Assembly: GCA_004213645.1 (NCBI GenBank)
Contig: SGZF01000005.1
Location: 1 to 64,000, forward strand
Length of the DNA: 64,000 nt
DNA from: Flavobacteriales bacterium
Lineage (GTDB): Bacteria; Bacteroidota; Bacteroidia; Flavobacteriales; Flavobacteriaceae
Reading direction: 5' to 3'
Part shown: piece after piece, positions 53,455-62,613 of the stretch
How the letters are laid out: each line of letters starts with the position of its first letter
Position numbering within the stretch: the first letter of the stretch is position 1
Notes under the pieces: generated by a model
Seen by the model: the letters and a program-made list of their open reading frames with translations, nothing else
What the model was told of the DNA's origin: nothing
Database searches by the model: none
Program-made: the position numbers and the translations under genes

Positions 53455-55718
53455 ATCAAATTATTTGATTTAATAAGATTTAGCGCAGAGCCATTTATAT
53501 ACCAATCAATTTGCTGTGAATTAAAAGTATGATTCAATTTAATAACTTTTTTTGATCCATCAAAGTGAATTATTTCAAGTGAAAGAGTTTTACCCGGTGA
53601 GAATGATTTTAAATTAATAAAATTAAATGTATCATTTTCCTGTATTTCATCATAGTCACTCTCTTGATCAAATGTTAACGCTAACATACCTTGTTTTTTT
53701 AAGTTTGTTTCGTGTATTCTTGCAAAGGATTTAACAATAACAGCTTTAATGCCTAAATGTCTAGGCTCCATTGCAGCGTGTTCTCTTGATGACCCTTCAC
53801 CATAATTATGATCACCAACAACTATTGTATCAATTTGGTTCTTTTTATAAAATCTTTGGGTTTCTGGAACTGGTCCGTAATCGCCAGTAATTTGATTCTT
53901 AACTAAATTAGTTTTCATATTGAAATGATTTACAGCTCCAATTAAACAATTATCAGAAATATTATCTAAATGGCCTCTATATCTTAACCAAGGGCCAGCC
54001 ATAGATATATGATCAGTTGTACACTTTCCGTGTGCTTTTATCAAAAGTTTTGCATCATAAATATTTTCTCCATCCCATGGTTTAAATGGTTCAAGAATTT
54101 GCAGTCTCTTTGAGTCAGGATTAATATTAATTTCAATTTTTGAACCATCTAGAGGTGGCTCTACATATCCATTATCTTCACAATCAAAACCATTCGAAGG
54201 TAATTCATCTCCTACTGGAGGATCTAAAAATACCTCTTGCCCATCTTCAGAAATTAAATTATCTGTAATTGGATTAAAATCAAGATTACCAGAAAGAGCA
54301 ACAGCCATAACCATTTCGGGTGATGTTACAAAGGCATGTGTGTTTGGATTTCCATCTGCTCTTTTTGCAAAGTTCCTATTGAATGAATGAATTATTGAGT
54401 TTTTTTCAGTAATATCCTCCCCTTCTCTTTTCCACTGGCCTATACATGGACCACAGGCATTTGTAAAAATCTTAGATTCTAATCTTTCAAATAGATCAAT
54501 TATTCCGTCTCTTTCTGCAGTATATCTAACTTGCTCAGAACCTGGGTTAATACCAAGTTGTGATTTAATTTTTATTTTTTTATCAAGTGCTTGTTTAGCT
54601 ATGGATGCTGCTCTTGATAAATCTTCATAGGAAGAATTTGTACACGAACCTATTAACCCCCATTTTATATCTGTAGGCCAACCCTCAGCTTTAGCTTTAT
54701 TTTTCATTTGATTTACAGGTGTAGCAAGATCTGGAGTAAATGGACCATTAATATGTGGTGTTAAAGTATTTAAATCTATTTCAATCACTTCATCGAAATA
54801 TTCCTCTGGTGAGTCATAAACTTCTTGATCAGCTCTTAAATCATTTTTAACCAAAGAAGCTGCACTTGCTATGTCTTTTCTTTCAGTAGAATTAAGATAT
54901 CTCTCCATTGACTCATCATAAGGAAAAATTGAGGTAGTAGCTCCAACTTCAGCACCCATATTACATATAGTACCTTTACCTGTACATGACAAAGATTCTG
55001 CTCCATCTCCAAAATATTCTAGTATATATCCTGTCCCACCCTTGACAGTTAGAATTCCTGCAACTTTCAATATTACATCTTTAGCCGAGGCCCAACCATT
55101 AAGTTTGCCAGATAATTTTATACCAATTAATTTTGGAAATTTTAATTCCCAAGGCATACCAGCCATTACATCAACAGCATCAGCACCACCTACTCCAATT
55201 GCAATCATACCAAGCCCACCGGCATTAACAGTATGAGAGTCAGTGCCAATCATCATACCCCCAGGAAAAGCATAATTTTCTAATATTACCTGATGTATGA
55301 TTCCTGCTCCAGGCTTCCAGAATCCAATACCATATTTTCTAGATACTGATTCTAGAAAGTTAAATACTTCAGAACTTACTTTATTAGCATTTCTAAGATC
55401 TTTTTGAGCACCAGATTGAGCCAAAATCAAATGATCACAATGAACTGTTGTAGGGACAGCAACTTTGTCTTTTCCAGCTTGCATAAATTGAAGTAAAGCC
55501 ATTTGAGCAGTTGCGTCTTGACAAGTTACTCTATCTGGACCGAAGTCTACATAATCTAAACCTCTTTCATAAACTGTATTCGATGATTCATCCCATAAAT
55601 GGGAATACAATATTTTCTCAGCAAGAGTAAGTGGTCTACCAATAGATTTTCTAGTATTATTAATCCTAGAAGACATTTTTGAATAAACTCTCTTTATAAC
55701 ATCAATATCAAATGCCAT
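53451..55718 (-). CDS. acn: Aconitate hydratase
   Basis: Aconitase isomerises citrate and isocitrate. The 755-residue protein is of the mitochondrial type, with [42 protein letters not shown] (as [13 protein letters not shown] and MIGTDSHT), the Fe-S cysteines in [11 protein letters not shown] and [10 protein letters not shown], and the C-terminal swivel domain with [12 protein letters not shown]. Full length, no break. It is followed by the alkB-like gene through an ATGA overlap and preceded by cutC at 24 bp. Confidence 0.97.
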   Translation of the reverse strand: MAFDIDVIKRVYSKMSSRINNTRKSIGRPLTLAEKILYSHLWDESSNTVYERGLDYVDFGPDRVTCQDATAQMALLQFMQAGKDKVAVPTTVHCDHLILAQSGAQKDLRNANKVSSEVFNFLESVSRKYGIGFWKPGAGIIHQVILENYAFPGGMMIGTDSHTVNAGGLGMIAIGVGGADAVDVMAGMPWELKFPKLIGIKLSGKLNGWASAKDVILKVAGILTVKGGTGYILEYFGDGAESLSCTGKGTICNMGAEVGATTSIFPYDESMERYLNSTERKDIASAASLVKNDLRADQEVYDSPEEYFDEVIEIDLNTLTPHINGPFTPDLATPVNQMKNKAKAEGWPTDIKWGLIGSCTNSSYEDLSRAASIAKQALDKKIKIKSQLGINPGSEQVRYTAERDGIIDLFERLESKIFTNACGPCIGQWKREGEDITEKNSIIHSFNRNFAKRADGNPNTHAFVTSPEMVMAVALSGNLDFNPITDNLISEDGQEVFLDPPVGDELPSNGFDCEDNGYVEPPLDGSKIEININPDSKRLQILEPFKPWDGENIYDAKLLIKAHGKCTTDHISMAGPWLRYRGHLDNISDNCLIGAVNHFNMKTNLVKNQITGDYGPVPETQRFYKKNQIDTIVVGDHNYGEGSSREHAAMEPRHLGIKAVIVKSFARIHETNLKKQGMLALTFDQESDYDEIQENDTFNFINLKSFSPGKTLSLEIIHFDGSKKVIKLNHTFNSQQIDWYINGSALNLIKSNNLI

Positions 55719-55729
55719 GTTTTTTTTTT

Positions 55730-55737
55730 CAAAAATA
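55730..55737 (-). promoter_or_regulatory. -7 box (TATTTTTG) for aconitase
   Basis: Minus-strand TATTTTTG ends 11 bases before the ATG. Transcription from here would give a leader of about 5 bases. Since cutC stops only six bases upstream, the operon may also be read from the cutC promoter. Confidence 0.4.
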
Positions 55738-55742
55738 ATATT

Positions 55743-56411
55743 TTATTGCTTACTCATCTCTACAATTTCTTTAATAATATTATAATTTGAGTCTAAAGAG
55801 ATTTTTTTTTCTATTGCAGATAAATGAATTTCAGAGAAATTAGAGCTTTTAAATAAATTAAAATTTTTGACATTAATGCCTCCACCTGGCATAATTGAAA
55901 TTTTATTTTTTGATAACACTTTAAGATATATTAACCTTTTAATACCTTCAACTGAGTTAGAGATACTTCCTGAGCATAAGATTCTATCAAATTTATTATG
56001 AATTAACATTTCTAAAGACTTCTCTTGGTTTTTAAGATAATCAAAGGCCCTATGAAAAACTAGCTCATAACCTTTTGTAATTTTTCTAAATTCTTTTAAA
56101 AGCTGGTCATCTAAATTTTTATTTTGGTCATGAAATCCAATAACAAATCCATTTATGTTATATTCTTTAAACTTATAAATTGAATTTATCATTAAATTAA
56201 ATTCATCATCACTAAAAATAAATTTACCACCTCTAGGCCTAATTAATACATTAATTGGAATATTAGAGGTCTTTATGCAACTTCTTAGAAAATCTAATTT
56301 TGGTGTAACACCACCTATTAAATAATTTTCACATAACTCAATTCTATCAGCTCCTGCGTTTTGAGCATTTATTACAGACTGTAATGATGTAGCACAAATT
56401 TCTATTTTCAT
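55743..56411 (-). CDS. cutC: CutC family protein
   Basis: This 222-residue TIM-barrel protein starts MKIEICATSLQSVINAQNAGADRIELCE and has GGVTPK, IRPRGG, VFHRAFD, RILCSG, IMPGGG and the family ends. CutC was first linked to copper homeostasis, but the link is weak and the enzymatic function unsettled. Normal length. It lies upstream of aconitase with a 24-bp gap. Confidence 0.92.
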   Translation of the reverse strand: MKIEICATSLQSVINAQNAGADRIELCENYLIGGVTPKLDFLRSCIKTSNIPINVLIRPRGGKFIFSDDEFNLMINSIYKFKEYNINGFVIGFHDQNKNLDDQLLKEFRKITKGYELVFHRAFDYLKNQEKSLEMLIHNKFDRILCSGSISNSVEGIKRLIYLKVLSKNKISIMPGGGINVKNFNLFKSSNFSEIHLSAIEKKISLDSNYNIIKEIVEMSKQ

Positions 56412-56426
56412 AATTTAAAGTAGCAG

Positions 56427-56531
56427 TATCTTTGCAGTATATAATATTTTTATTACTTAAAATTTTTATAGATCTTTAATTATAATATAAGAAAACTTTA
56501 TTGGTAAGTGTAACTTAATCTGATAGTTTTT
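56427..56531 (+). promoter_or_regulatory. Two possible promoters for the GMC oxidoreductase operon
   Basis: A perfect TATCTTTG lies at 56427-56434, giving a long leader of about 110 bases. A second candidate, TTG at 56501-56503 and TAGTTTTT at 56524-56531 with a 20-base spacer, would give a leader of about 15 bases. The first box is better by sequence, the second better by position. Confidence 0.45.
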
Positions 56532-56550
56532 TATAAATTGAAATTGGTTT

Positions 56551-58266
56551 ATGGAAATAATTAAAAGCAAAGAAGAGTATGATGTAATTGTAGTTGGCTC
56601 AGGTGCAGGAGGCGGTATGGCTACAAAAACCTTAAGTGATGCGGGTATTAAAGTTGCCTTAGTTGAATCGGGCCCGTATTTTGATCCTGCAGATCCAGAG
56701 ACACAAACTCAATTAAAATGGCCATGGGAGTCCCCAAGAAGAGGGGCTGGAACAAATAGAGCATTTGGTGACTTTCATATGTCATATGGTGATTGGTCTC
56801 TAGATGGAGAGCCTTATTCTTCTGTTGAAGGAACTGATTTTAAATGGTGGAGATCAAGAATGCTTGGTGGTAGAACAAATCATTGGGGACGTATTTCATT
56901 GAGGTTCGGTCCTAAAGATTTTAAAAGTAAAGATTACGATGGTCTTGGTGAGAACTGGCCTATTTCATATGAAGATATTAAACCTTATTATGATAAGTTA
57001 GATAAGTTAGTTGGAGTTTATGGGACAAAAGAAAACATGTTTAATGAACCTGATGGCTTTTTCTTACCCCCACCTAAACCAAGACTTCATGAACTATTTT
57101 ACATTAAAGGTGCTAGAAAATCTAATGTGAAAGTGATGCCTTCCAGACTATCTATTCTTACTAAGAGAATTAATAATGAAAGGGGTATTTGTTTTTATTG
57201 TGGTCATTGTGATAGATCTTGTTCTGTTTATGGAGATTTTTCATCAAGCTCATGCTTAGTTATACCGTCACTTAAAGGTGGTAAGGTAGATTTATATGTA
57301 AATTCAATGGTTAATGAAGTAATTACTGATAAAAATGGAAGGGCTACTGGAGTTTCTTTTATTAATAAAGAAAACGGTAAAGATTATAAATTGAAAGGTA
57401 AAATTGTTGTTTTAGCAGCCTCTGCGTGTGCGACTGCTAGGATACTTTTAAATTCAAAGAGTAAAGCTCATCCAAATGGTCTTGGTAATAGTAGCAATCT
57501 GATTGGAAAATATCTTCATGATACTACTGGTGCTGGAAGAGGTGTATTCATTCCAGAGCTTATGAATAGAAAAATATATAATGAAGATGGTGTGGGAGGA
57601 ATGCATGTTTACTCACCTTGGTGGTTAGATAATAAAAAACTTGATTTTCCAAGAGGTTATCATATTGAAATTGGTGGTGGAATGCCAATGCCTCAATATG
57701 GTATTGGATGGAATCCAAATGATTTTAATAAATTTTTTGGACTTAGAACTGGAGGGTATGGTGATTCTTTAAGAGATGATGTGAAAAAATATTATGGTTC
57801 AACAATATACCTTATGGGTCGTGGTGAAGCAATACCGTTAAAAGAAAATTATTGTGAAATTGATCCTAACTCAAAAGATAAGTATGGTGTCCCTGTTTTA
57901 AAATTTAGATATAAATGGACTGACAACGAGTATAAACAGGCCAAACATATGCACGATACCTTTGAAGAAATTGCATACAATTTAGGAGGTATTCCACTTG
58001 GGAATAAACCAACAAAAAAAGATAATTATGGAATTTCTGTACCTGGTGAAATTATCCATGAGGTAGGGACAACTAGGATGGGAAATGATCCTAATAAATC
58101 AGTAGTAAATAAATATGAGAGACTTCATGATGTTGATAATGTTTATGTAGTTGATGCTGCTCCTTTTGTATCTCAGGCAGACAAAAACCCAACTTGGACT
58201 ATTATGGCATTGTCAATGAGAACTTCTGAACACATAATTAGCGAATTTAAGAAACAGAATATCTAA
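56551..58266 (+). CDS. GMC-family FAD oxidoreductase with a ferredoxin-like Cys cluster
   Basis: This 571-residue flavoprotein of the glucose-methanol-choline family oxidises sugar or alcohol groups. The FAD motif is VGSGAGGGMATKTLSDAG (about 15-32), with GGRTNHWGR (residues 107-114) and the C-terminal HEVGTTRMG and YVVDAAPFV blocks. The sequence CFYCGHCDRSC (Cys214, 217, 220, 224) has the spacing of a ferredoxin cluster and looks unusual for GMC enzymes in general. It is co-translated (TAATG) with a gluconate dehydrogenase subunit 3-like protein, so the pair is probably a periplasmic dehydrogenase. Confidence 0.93.
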   Translation: MEIIKSKEEYDVIVVGSGAGGGMATKTLSDAGIKVALVESGPYFDPADPETQTQLKWPWESPRRGAGTNRAFGDFHMSYGDWSLDGEPYSSVEGTDFKWWRSRMLGGRTNHWGRISLRFGPKDFKSKDYDGLGENWPISYEDIKPYYDKLDKLVGVYGTKENMFNEPDGFFLPPPKPRLHELFYIKGARKSNVKVMPSRLSILTKRINNERGICFYCGHCDRSCSVYGDFSSSSCLVIPSLKGGKVDLYVNSMVNEVITDKNGRATGVSFINKENGKDYKLKGKIVVLAASACATARILLNSKSKAHPNGLGNSSNLIGKYLHDTTGAGRGVFIPELMNRKIYNEDGVGGMHVYSPWWLDNKKLDFPRGYHIEIGGGMPMPQYGIGWNPNDFNKFFGLRTGGYGDSLRDDVKKYYGSTIYLMGRGEAIPLKENYCEIDPNSKDKYGVPVLKFRYKWTDNEYKQAKHMHDTFEEIAYNLGGIPLGNKPTKKDNYGISVPGEIIHEVGTTRMGNDPNKSVVNKYERLHDVDNVYVVDAAPFVSQADKNPTWTIMALSMRTSEHIISEFKKQNI

Positions 58267-58982
58267 TGAAAAGAAGAGATAGTATAAAGACAATGTTTTT
58301 AGGCTCAATTGGTGCTTCATTAACACTAAATAGTTGTATAACCACAGAGGATAAGGTTATGCTTGATCAAGTCTGGAAGTATAATTATGGTAGAACATAT
58401 GAGGAATTAAAGTGGGATTACAAAGTCTTAACTAGTAAGTTTTTCTCTGATAGTGAATTAAAAACAATAGAAAAAATTGCAAATATTATTCTTCCACCCA
58501 ATGAAAAAGGTAACATTAAAGATGCCGGAGTAGTTGAATTGTTTGAAATTATAGCTAAAGATTTTAGTACTCCAGCTCATGATGAATATGGTGAGAAAGT
58601 TCTTAGGAGAGGACTAAATGTTTTTGATAAAATTTGTAATGAAAGATTTGGTGTTAACCTTATAGATTGTTCAGACGATCAAATTAAATCAGTTTTTGAT
58701 TCCATAGCATTTAATGATAATAAAGATGAAGGTTTACAAGAGGCAATTAGATTATTCGCTGTATACAGAGGCATGGTGCTAACTGGATATTTTACCTCAG
58801 AAGTTGGTATCAATGATTTAGGTTACAAGGGTAATACACCAAACGTATGGGATGGAGTACCTGATGATGTTCTGAAGGATTACTCTGTATCGTATGATGA
58901 AGAATGGATCTCAAGGTGTGTCGACCAGTCAAAGAGAAATGATTTAGCCGAGTGGGATGATGATGGAAACTTATTGACTTAA
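58266..58982 (+). CDS. Gluconate 2-dehydrogenase subunit 3 family protein, Tat lipoprotein
   Basis: This 238-residue protein starts MKRRDSIKTMFLGSIGASL, with a twin-arginine signal, and has a lipobox LNSC. The rest (KVLTSKFFSDSELKTIEKIANIILP-type start, ELFEIIAKDF, VYRGMVLTGYFTSE) is the subunit 3 family of membrane-bound gluconate and sorbitol dehydrogenases, which helps fold or export the catalytic flavoprotein. The Tat signal is consistent with exporting a folded FAD enzyme together with its partner. It starts on the stop of the GMC gene (one-base overlap). Confidence 0.9.
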   Translation: MKRRDSIKTMFLGSIGASLTLNSCITTEDKVMLDQVWKYNYGRTYEELKWDYKVLTSKFFSDSELKTIEKIANIILPPNEKGNIKDAGVVELFEIIAKDFSTPAHDEYGEKVLRRGLNVFDKICNERFGVNLIDCSDDQIKSVFDSIAFNDNKDEGLQEAIRLFAVYRGMVLTGYFTSEVGINDLGYKGNTPNVWDGVPDDVLKDYSVSYDEEWISRCVDQSKRNDLAEWDDDGNLLT

Positions 58983-58987
58983 ATAAA

Positions 58988-59147
58988 AAAAACCTGTATT
59001 AAAGTGAGTATTGCGTAAACTCCTAAAAACAGGATTAAGGCTAATTAAACATTCAAGGATCTATTCTAGATAGCTTGCTTTAGCATTTAAACTCACCTTT
59101 CTTAATTAATACTCGTTGAGTTTACCAAAAATCACTAATACAGGTTC
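58988..59147 (-). ncRNA. ssrS: 6S RNA (6S-Flavo type)
   Basis: The 175-bp gap between the GMC operon and zapA holds a long self-complementary RNA. AACCTGTATTA (58991-59001) pairs over 11 bases with TAATACAGGTT (59136-59146), then GTGA with TCAC, and inside GTAAACTC (59015-59022) with GAGTTTAC (59118-59125), giving the closing stem and flank of a central bubble as in 6S RNA. Minus strand is favoured: TTG (59180-59182), 20 bases, TAAATTTA (59152-59159) lie just before the 5' end, and a T-run follows the 3' end. It lies downstream of zapA, as in other bacteria. Confidence 0.85.
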
Positions 59148-59151
59148 GTTA

Positions 59152-59182
59152 TAAATTTAAGAAGTTAAAATGGAATTATCAA
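59152..59182 (-). promoter_or_regulatory. Promoter of 6S RNA inside the zapA end
   Basis: Minus-strand TTG, a 20-base spacer and TAAATTTA sit within the last codons and stop of zapA. The -7 box has A instead of G in the final position. Confidence 0.55.
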
Positions 59183-59453
59183 TATCATCAATGATTTTTA
59201 GAATAATTTTTTCAACTTCTACATCTGAATCATCTGCTTTGGACTTATTCTGAAGACTTTTTGCTGCAAATTGAATACAACTCATTGCAAGAACATCTTG
59301 CTTATCTCTAACAGAATAATTTTCTTCAAGATTTTTAATTGTTTTATCAATTATTTTTGATGCCTCTCTAAAATAGAATTCTTGTGATCTTTGAATTGTA
59401 AGAGGGTAAAGCCTATCTGCAATATTTAATTTTATTTTTATACTATCCCCCAT
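59157..59453 (-). CDS. zapA: Cell division protein ZapA
   Basis: ZapA bundles FtsZ filaments at the division site. The 98-residue protein shows KIKLNIADRLYPLTIQRSQE, then the coiled helix EASKIIDKTIKNLEENYSVRDKQD-type segment and a helix AMSCIQFAAKSL, as in ZapA. It lies 5 bp after a small coiled-coil gene. The 6S RNA promoter overlaps its stop. Confidence 0.9.
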   Translation of the reverse strand: MGDSIKIKLNIADRLYPLTIQRSQEFYFREASKIIDKTIKNLEENYSVRDKQDVLAMSCIQFAAKSLQNKSKADDSDVEVEKIILKIIDDIDNSILTS

Positions 59454-59458
59454 TATAT

Positions 59459-59743
59459 TTAAATTGATATTCTATCAATACAATAATCTATTTCCTTAAC
59501 TAAATAATCAATCTTATTTTTAAAGTATTGTTTATCAGTGTTATCTTCACTTAATGCAGAAACAATCTTTAATTGTTTTTCTTTAGCCTGTATTATTTTA
59601 ATTTTAGTCTCAAGTTCATTATTAATTTTCTTAAGATATTCATTATTTAATACCAACGAATCATTCATAACTTTTGTTTCATTTAATTTATCCAAAAGAA
59701 CTTCAATTTTTTCTTGTAAAGAGTTAACATGTTCTAAAAGCAT
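59459..59743 (-). CDS. Small coiled-coil protein upstream of zapA, ZapB-like
   Basis: This 94-residue protein is almost entirely a heptad coiled coil: VNSLQEKIEVLLDKLNETK, LNNEYLKKINNELETKIK and further Leu/Ile-spaced helices. Its place next to zapA suggests a cell division partner such as the ZapB/MinC-like coiled coils, although no sequence identity to a named family is clear. It ends 5 bp before zapA. Confidence 0.7.
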   Translation of the reverse strand: MLLEHVNSLQEKIEVLLDKLNETKVMNDSLVLNNEYLKKINNELETKIKIIQAKEKQLKIVSALSEDNTDKQYFKNKIDYLVKEIDYCIDRISI

Positions 59744-59791
59744 AAAATTTAATTAATAATTTAAACATTTCAATTTATAAAAATCTTGAGT

Positions 59792-59799
59792 TAAATTTG
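59792..59799 (+). promoter_or_regulatory. -7 box (TAAATTTG) for the M23 peptidase gene
   Basis: Perfect -7 match ending 7 bases before the ATG, implying a leader of a few bases at most. Confidence 0.6.
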
Positions 59800-59806
59800 A
59801 CTCTAA

Positions 59807-61474
59807 ATGAAATTATTTCTAAAAATTCTTTACATATTATTTTTTTTATGTAATGTTAATATAGTTTTGTCACAAGATATTGACTTTCATACTCCGATCG
59901 ACTCACCTTTTGATCTATCTGGGACTTTTGGTGAATATAGATCAAGATTCCATACTGGTATTGATTTCAAAAGCAGAGGTGTCCTTAATCAAAAAATTTT
60001 TAGCATTGAGGAAGGTTATATTTCTAGAATAGAAGTAAATAATTATGGGTATGGTAAAGTAATATATATCGATCATCCTAATGGATATACATCAGTTTAT
60101 GCTCATTTAAATAACTTTAATACTGAGATAGATACTTATATAAAATCCGAACATTACAAACTTAAGTCTAGCACTCTTAAAAAATTTCCAAAAAAAGATG
60201 AGCTAAAAGTTAAAAAAGGAGAATTAATAGGTTACTCAGGTAACACAGGTGGATCATTTGGACCACACCTTCATTTTGAAATAAGAGATACTGATACTCA
60301 GGATGCACTTAATCCTCTGATATTTAATTATGAATATCTTGACACTGAAAGACCAATAATTAGAGGTTTATATCTAATTGATGAAGAGAATACATTGGTG
60401 AGTAGTTTGCCTGTAAAGAAAGAAATCAGAAAATTAAATGACTCAACTTACACAACTGATGACATTGAATATAGTAAGAAAACAGGACTTGGAATTGATA
60501 TTTATGATATACAGTACAAAGGTTTATTTAACCAAAATGGCGTCTACAAAGTAGATTTATTGATTGACTCCATATTGGTTTATTCATTTAAAATGGATAG
60601 AATTAAATTTAGTCAAAATCATTATAGAAAAATCATGTATGATTATATTTCTGCTATTAAGAATAAAATTAAAGTTTTAAAAGTTTTTACTCCTCGAAAT
60701 GCAGACTTATCTTTTCTTAGAAATAATGATTTCAATGGAATATTAGATCCAATAAAGTATTTAAATAGTGATATATCAATAAGAGTATCGGATTGGAACA
60801 ACAACTCATCTTATTTAAACTTTAGAATTAAAGCTACTGACTCAAAAGATAAAATTTCTACTTATGATGGAATAGAAATATTGACTAATCAGAATTATGA
60901 AATAAATAAAAATTTGTCACTAATAGAAATAAGAAAAAATTCGTTTTACAATGATCTTTTATTAAATATATCATACGAAAGAGATACTCTTGACCTAGGT
61001 GAGGATAAAAACCCTTTTAGATCATCTATAACTATTAAGATACCTCAAGCAATATCTGATACATTAGAGTTAAGACAATCATTTATTGGCAGAGTAAAAG
61101 ATGAAAAGATAACATATATAAACTCCAAAAGAGATGATTCATATATCTATGCTAAGACTTCATCTCTAGGTAAATATATTATATCTAGAGATACAGTTAA
61201 GCCAGATATAAGACCAATTAATTTTAAGCAAAATTCTAATATTTCTAACAGATCTTCAATAAGGCTTAGACTTAAAGATGATATCTCAGGTATTAAGAGT
61301 TATAATGCTTTTTTAAATGGAAAATGGGCACTGTTTGAATATGAGCCTAAATTAAATTTGATTTTTCATAATATTTCAGATAAAATTATAAATGAAGGCG
61401 AAAATACTCTAATTATAAATTATCAAGATGGAGTTGGAAATAAAGGAATTTATAAAGCTACTATATATTATTAA
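59807..61474 (+). CDS. M23-family peptidase, secreted (LytM-type)
   Basis: This 555-residue protein has a signal peptide (about 22 residues, ending LSQ). The M23 domain follows, with zinc ligands in FHTGIDF (His49, Asp53) and HLHFEIR (His154, His156), and AHLNNFN. The first His is in the usual HxxxD. Such enzymes cut peptidoglycan crosslinks or act in morphogenesis. A long C-terminal part (after about 190) is beta-rich with Ig-like features. It is divergent from the zapA operon and overlaps the opposing desulfurase gene by 4 bp. Confidence 0.9.
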   Translation: MKLFLKILYILFFLCNVNIVLSQDIDFHTPIDSPFDLSGTFGEYRSRFHTGIDFKSRGVLNQKIFSIEEGYISRIEVNNYGYGKVIYIDHPNGYTSVYAHLNNFNTEIDTYIKSEHYKLKSSTLKKFPKKDELKVKKGELIGYSGNTGGSFGPHLHFEIRDTDTQDALNPLIFNYEYLDTERPIIRGLYLIDEENTLVSSLPVKKEIRKLNDSTYTTDDIEYSKKTGLGIDIYDIQYKGLFNQNGVYKVDLLIDSILVYSFKMDRIKFSQNHYRKIMYDYISAIKNKIKVLKVFTPRNADLSFLRNNDFNGILDPIKYLNSDISIRVSDWNNNSSYLNFRIKATDSKDKISTYDGIEILTNQNYEINKNLSLIEIRKNSFYNDLLLNISYERDTLDLGEDKNPFRSSITIKIPQAISDTLELRQSFIGRVKDEKITYINSKRDDSYIYAKTSSLGKYIISRDTVKPDIRPINFKQNSNISNRSSIRLRLKDDISGIKSYNAFLNGKWALFEYEPKLNLIFHNISDKIINEGENTLIINYQDGVGNKGIYKATIYY

Positions 61475-62613
61475 GAACTAATAAATTCTTTGAGTGTTTC
61501 GATAAGATAGTCAACATCATCCATTTTGTTATTATGAGAAAATGAGAATCTAACCGATGGAAACTTTTTTTGGTCATTACTCTGAATTTCATTTAAAACA
61601 TGTGATCCCTGAGAACTACCTGACTGACAAGCACTTCCTTTTGAACACGCAATCCCTTTTAAATCTAGATGAAAATCAAGCATAGAAGCCTTCTCATTTA
61701 AGATTGGAAAGCAAACATTTAATACTGTATAAGTACTTTTATGCATGTCACCAGAATCACCATTAAAATGAATATCTGGAAATAAGCTTTTCAAACCATC
61801 AATCATTTTAATTTTGATTGACCTAACATATTCAGCTTCTTTTTCCATGTTTTGATCAGCAATAACAAGTGCTTTCGTCATGCCTACAATATTATGAACA
61901 GATTCTGTTCCTGCTCTCATACCTCTTTCCTGAGGACCTCCAGAAATAAATGATTTAATTTTTGTTGATTTATTTATATATGTAAACCCAACACCCTTTG
62001 GGCCATGGAATTTATGCGCAGCTGATGATAGAAAATCAATCTTTAAAGAACTTAAATCAATCTTATAATGTCCAACAGCTTGGACTGCATCTGAATGGAA
62101 ATATACATTATACTTTTGACACAAAATAGATACTCTATTTATATCTAGTATATTACCAATTTCATTATTTATATACATTAAGGTAACTAACTTTGGTTCA
62201 TTATCTACATTTAACAAGTTTTCTAAATTCTCAAAATCAATATTTCCATTTTCATTAAGCTTAACATAATGAATATTTATACCTTGCAATTCTAATTCAT
62301 CAAGAGTGTGAGTTACTGCATGATGTTCAATTCTTGATGAGATTATGTGTTTAACTCTAAGATCTTTGACAGCAGACTTTAAGATTGAATTATCAGATTC
62401 TGTTCCACCCGAGTTAAATATAATTTCTTTAGGTTCACAATTTAAAATATTTGCAATTGTTTTTCTGGAAGTTTCAATATAAGATTTAGCTGACCTTCCA
62501 AAGGAGTGACTAGACGAGGGATTTCCAAAACAGTTCTTTAATATGGAAGATATCTCGTGTACAACCTCTTCTCTTATTTTTGTGGTTGAAGCGTTATCAA
62601 AATATACATTCAT
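61471..62613 (-). CDS. Cysteine desulfurase, NifS/IscS-like
   Basis: This 380-residue PLP enzyme takes sulfur from cysteine. Landmarks are the start VYFDNASTT, FNSGGTESDN, HSDAVQAVG, the PLP lysine in AAHKFHGPKG (Lys201), and the mobile loop with a catalytic cysteine in ACSKGSACQSG (Cys329; Cys323 nearby). The loop sequence resembles NifS, so it may be a Fe-S or tRNA-thiolation desulfurase. It shares a one-base overlap with rocD upstream and a 4-bp overlap with the M23 gene. Confidence 0.93.
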   Translation of the reverse strand: MNVYFDNASTTKIREEVVHEISSILKNCFGNPSSSHSFGRSAKSYIETSRKTIANILNCEPKEIIFNSGGTESDNSILKSAVKDLRVKHIISSRIEHHAVTHTLDELELQGINIHYVKLNENGNIDFENLENLLNVDNEPKLVTLMYINNEIGNILDINRVSILCQKYNVYFHSDAVQAVGHYKIDLSSLKIDFLSSAAHKFHGPKGVGFTYINKSTKIKSFISGGPQERGMRAGTESVHNIVGMTKALVIADQNMEKEAEYVRSIKIKMIDGLKSLFPDIHFNGDSGDMHKSTYTVLNVCFPILNEKASMLDFHLDLKGIACSKGSACQSGSSQGSHVLNEIQSNDQKKFPSVRFSFSHNNKMDDVDYLIETLKEFISS

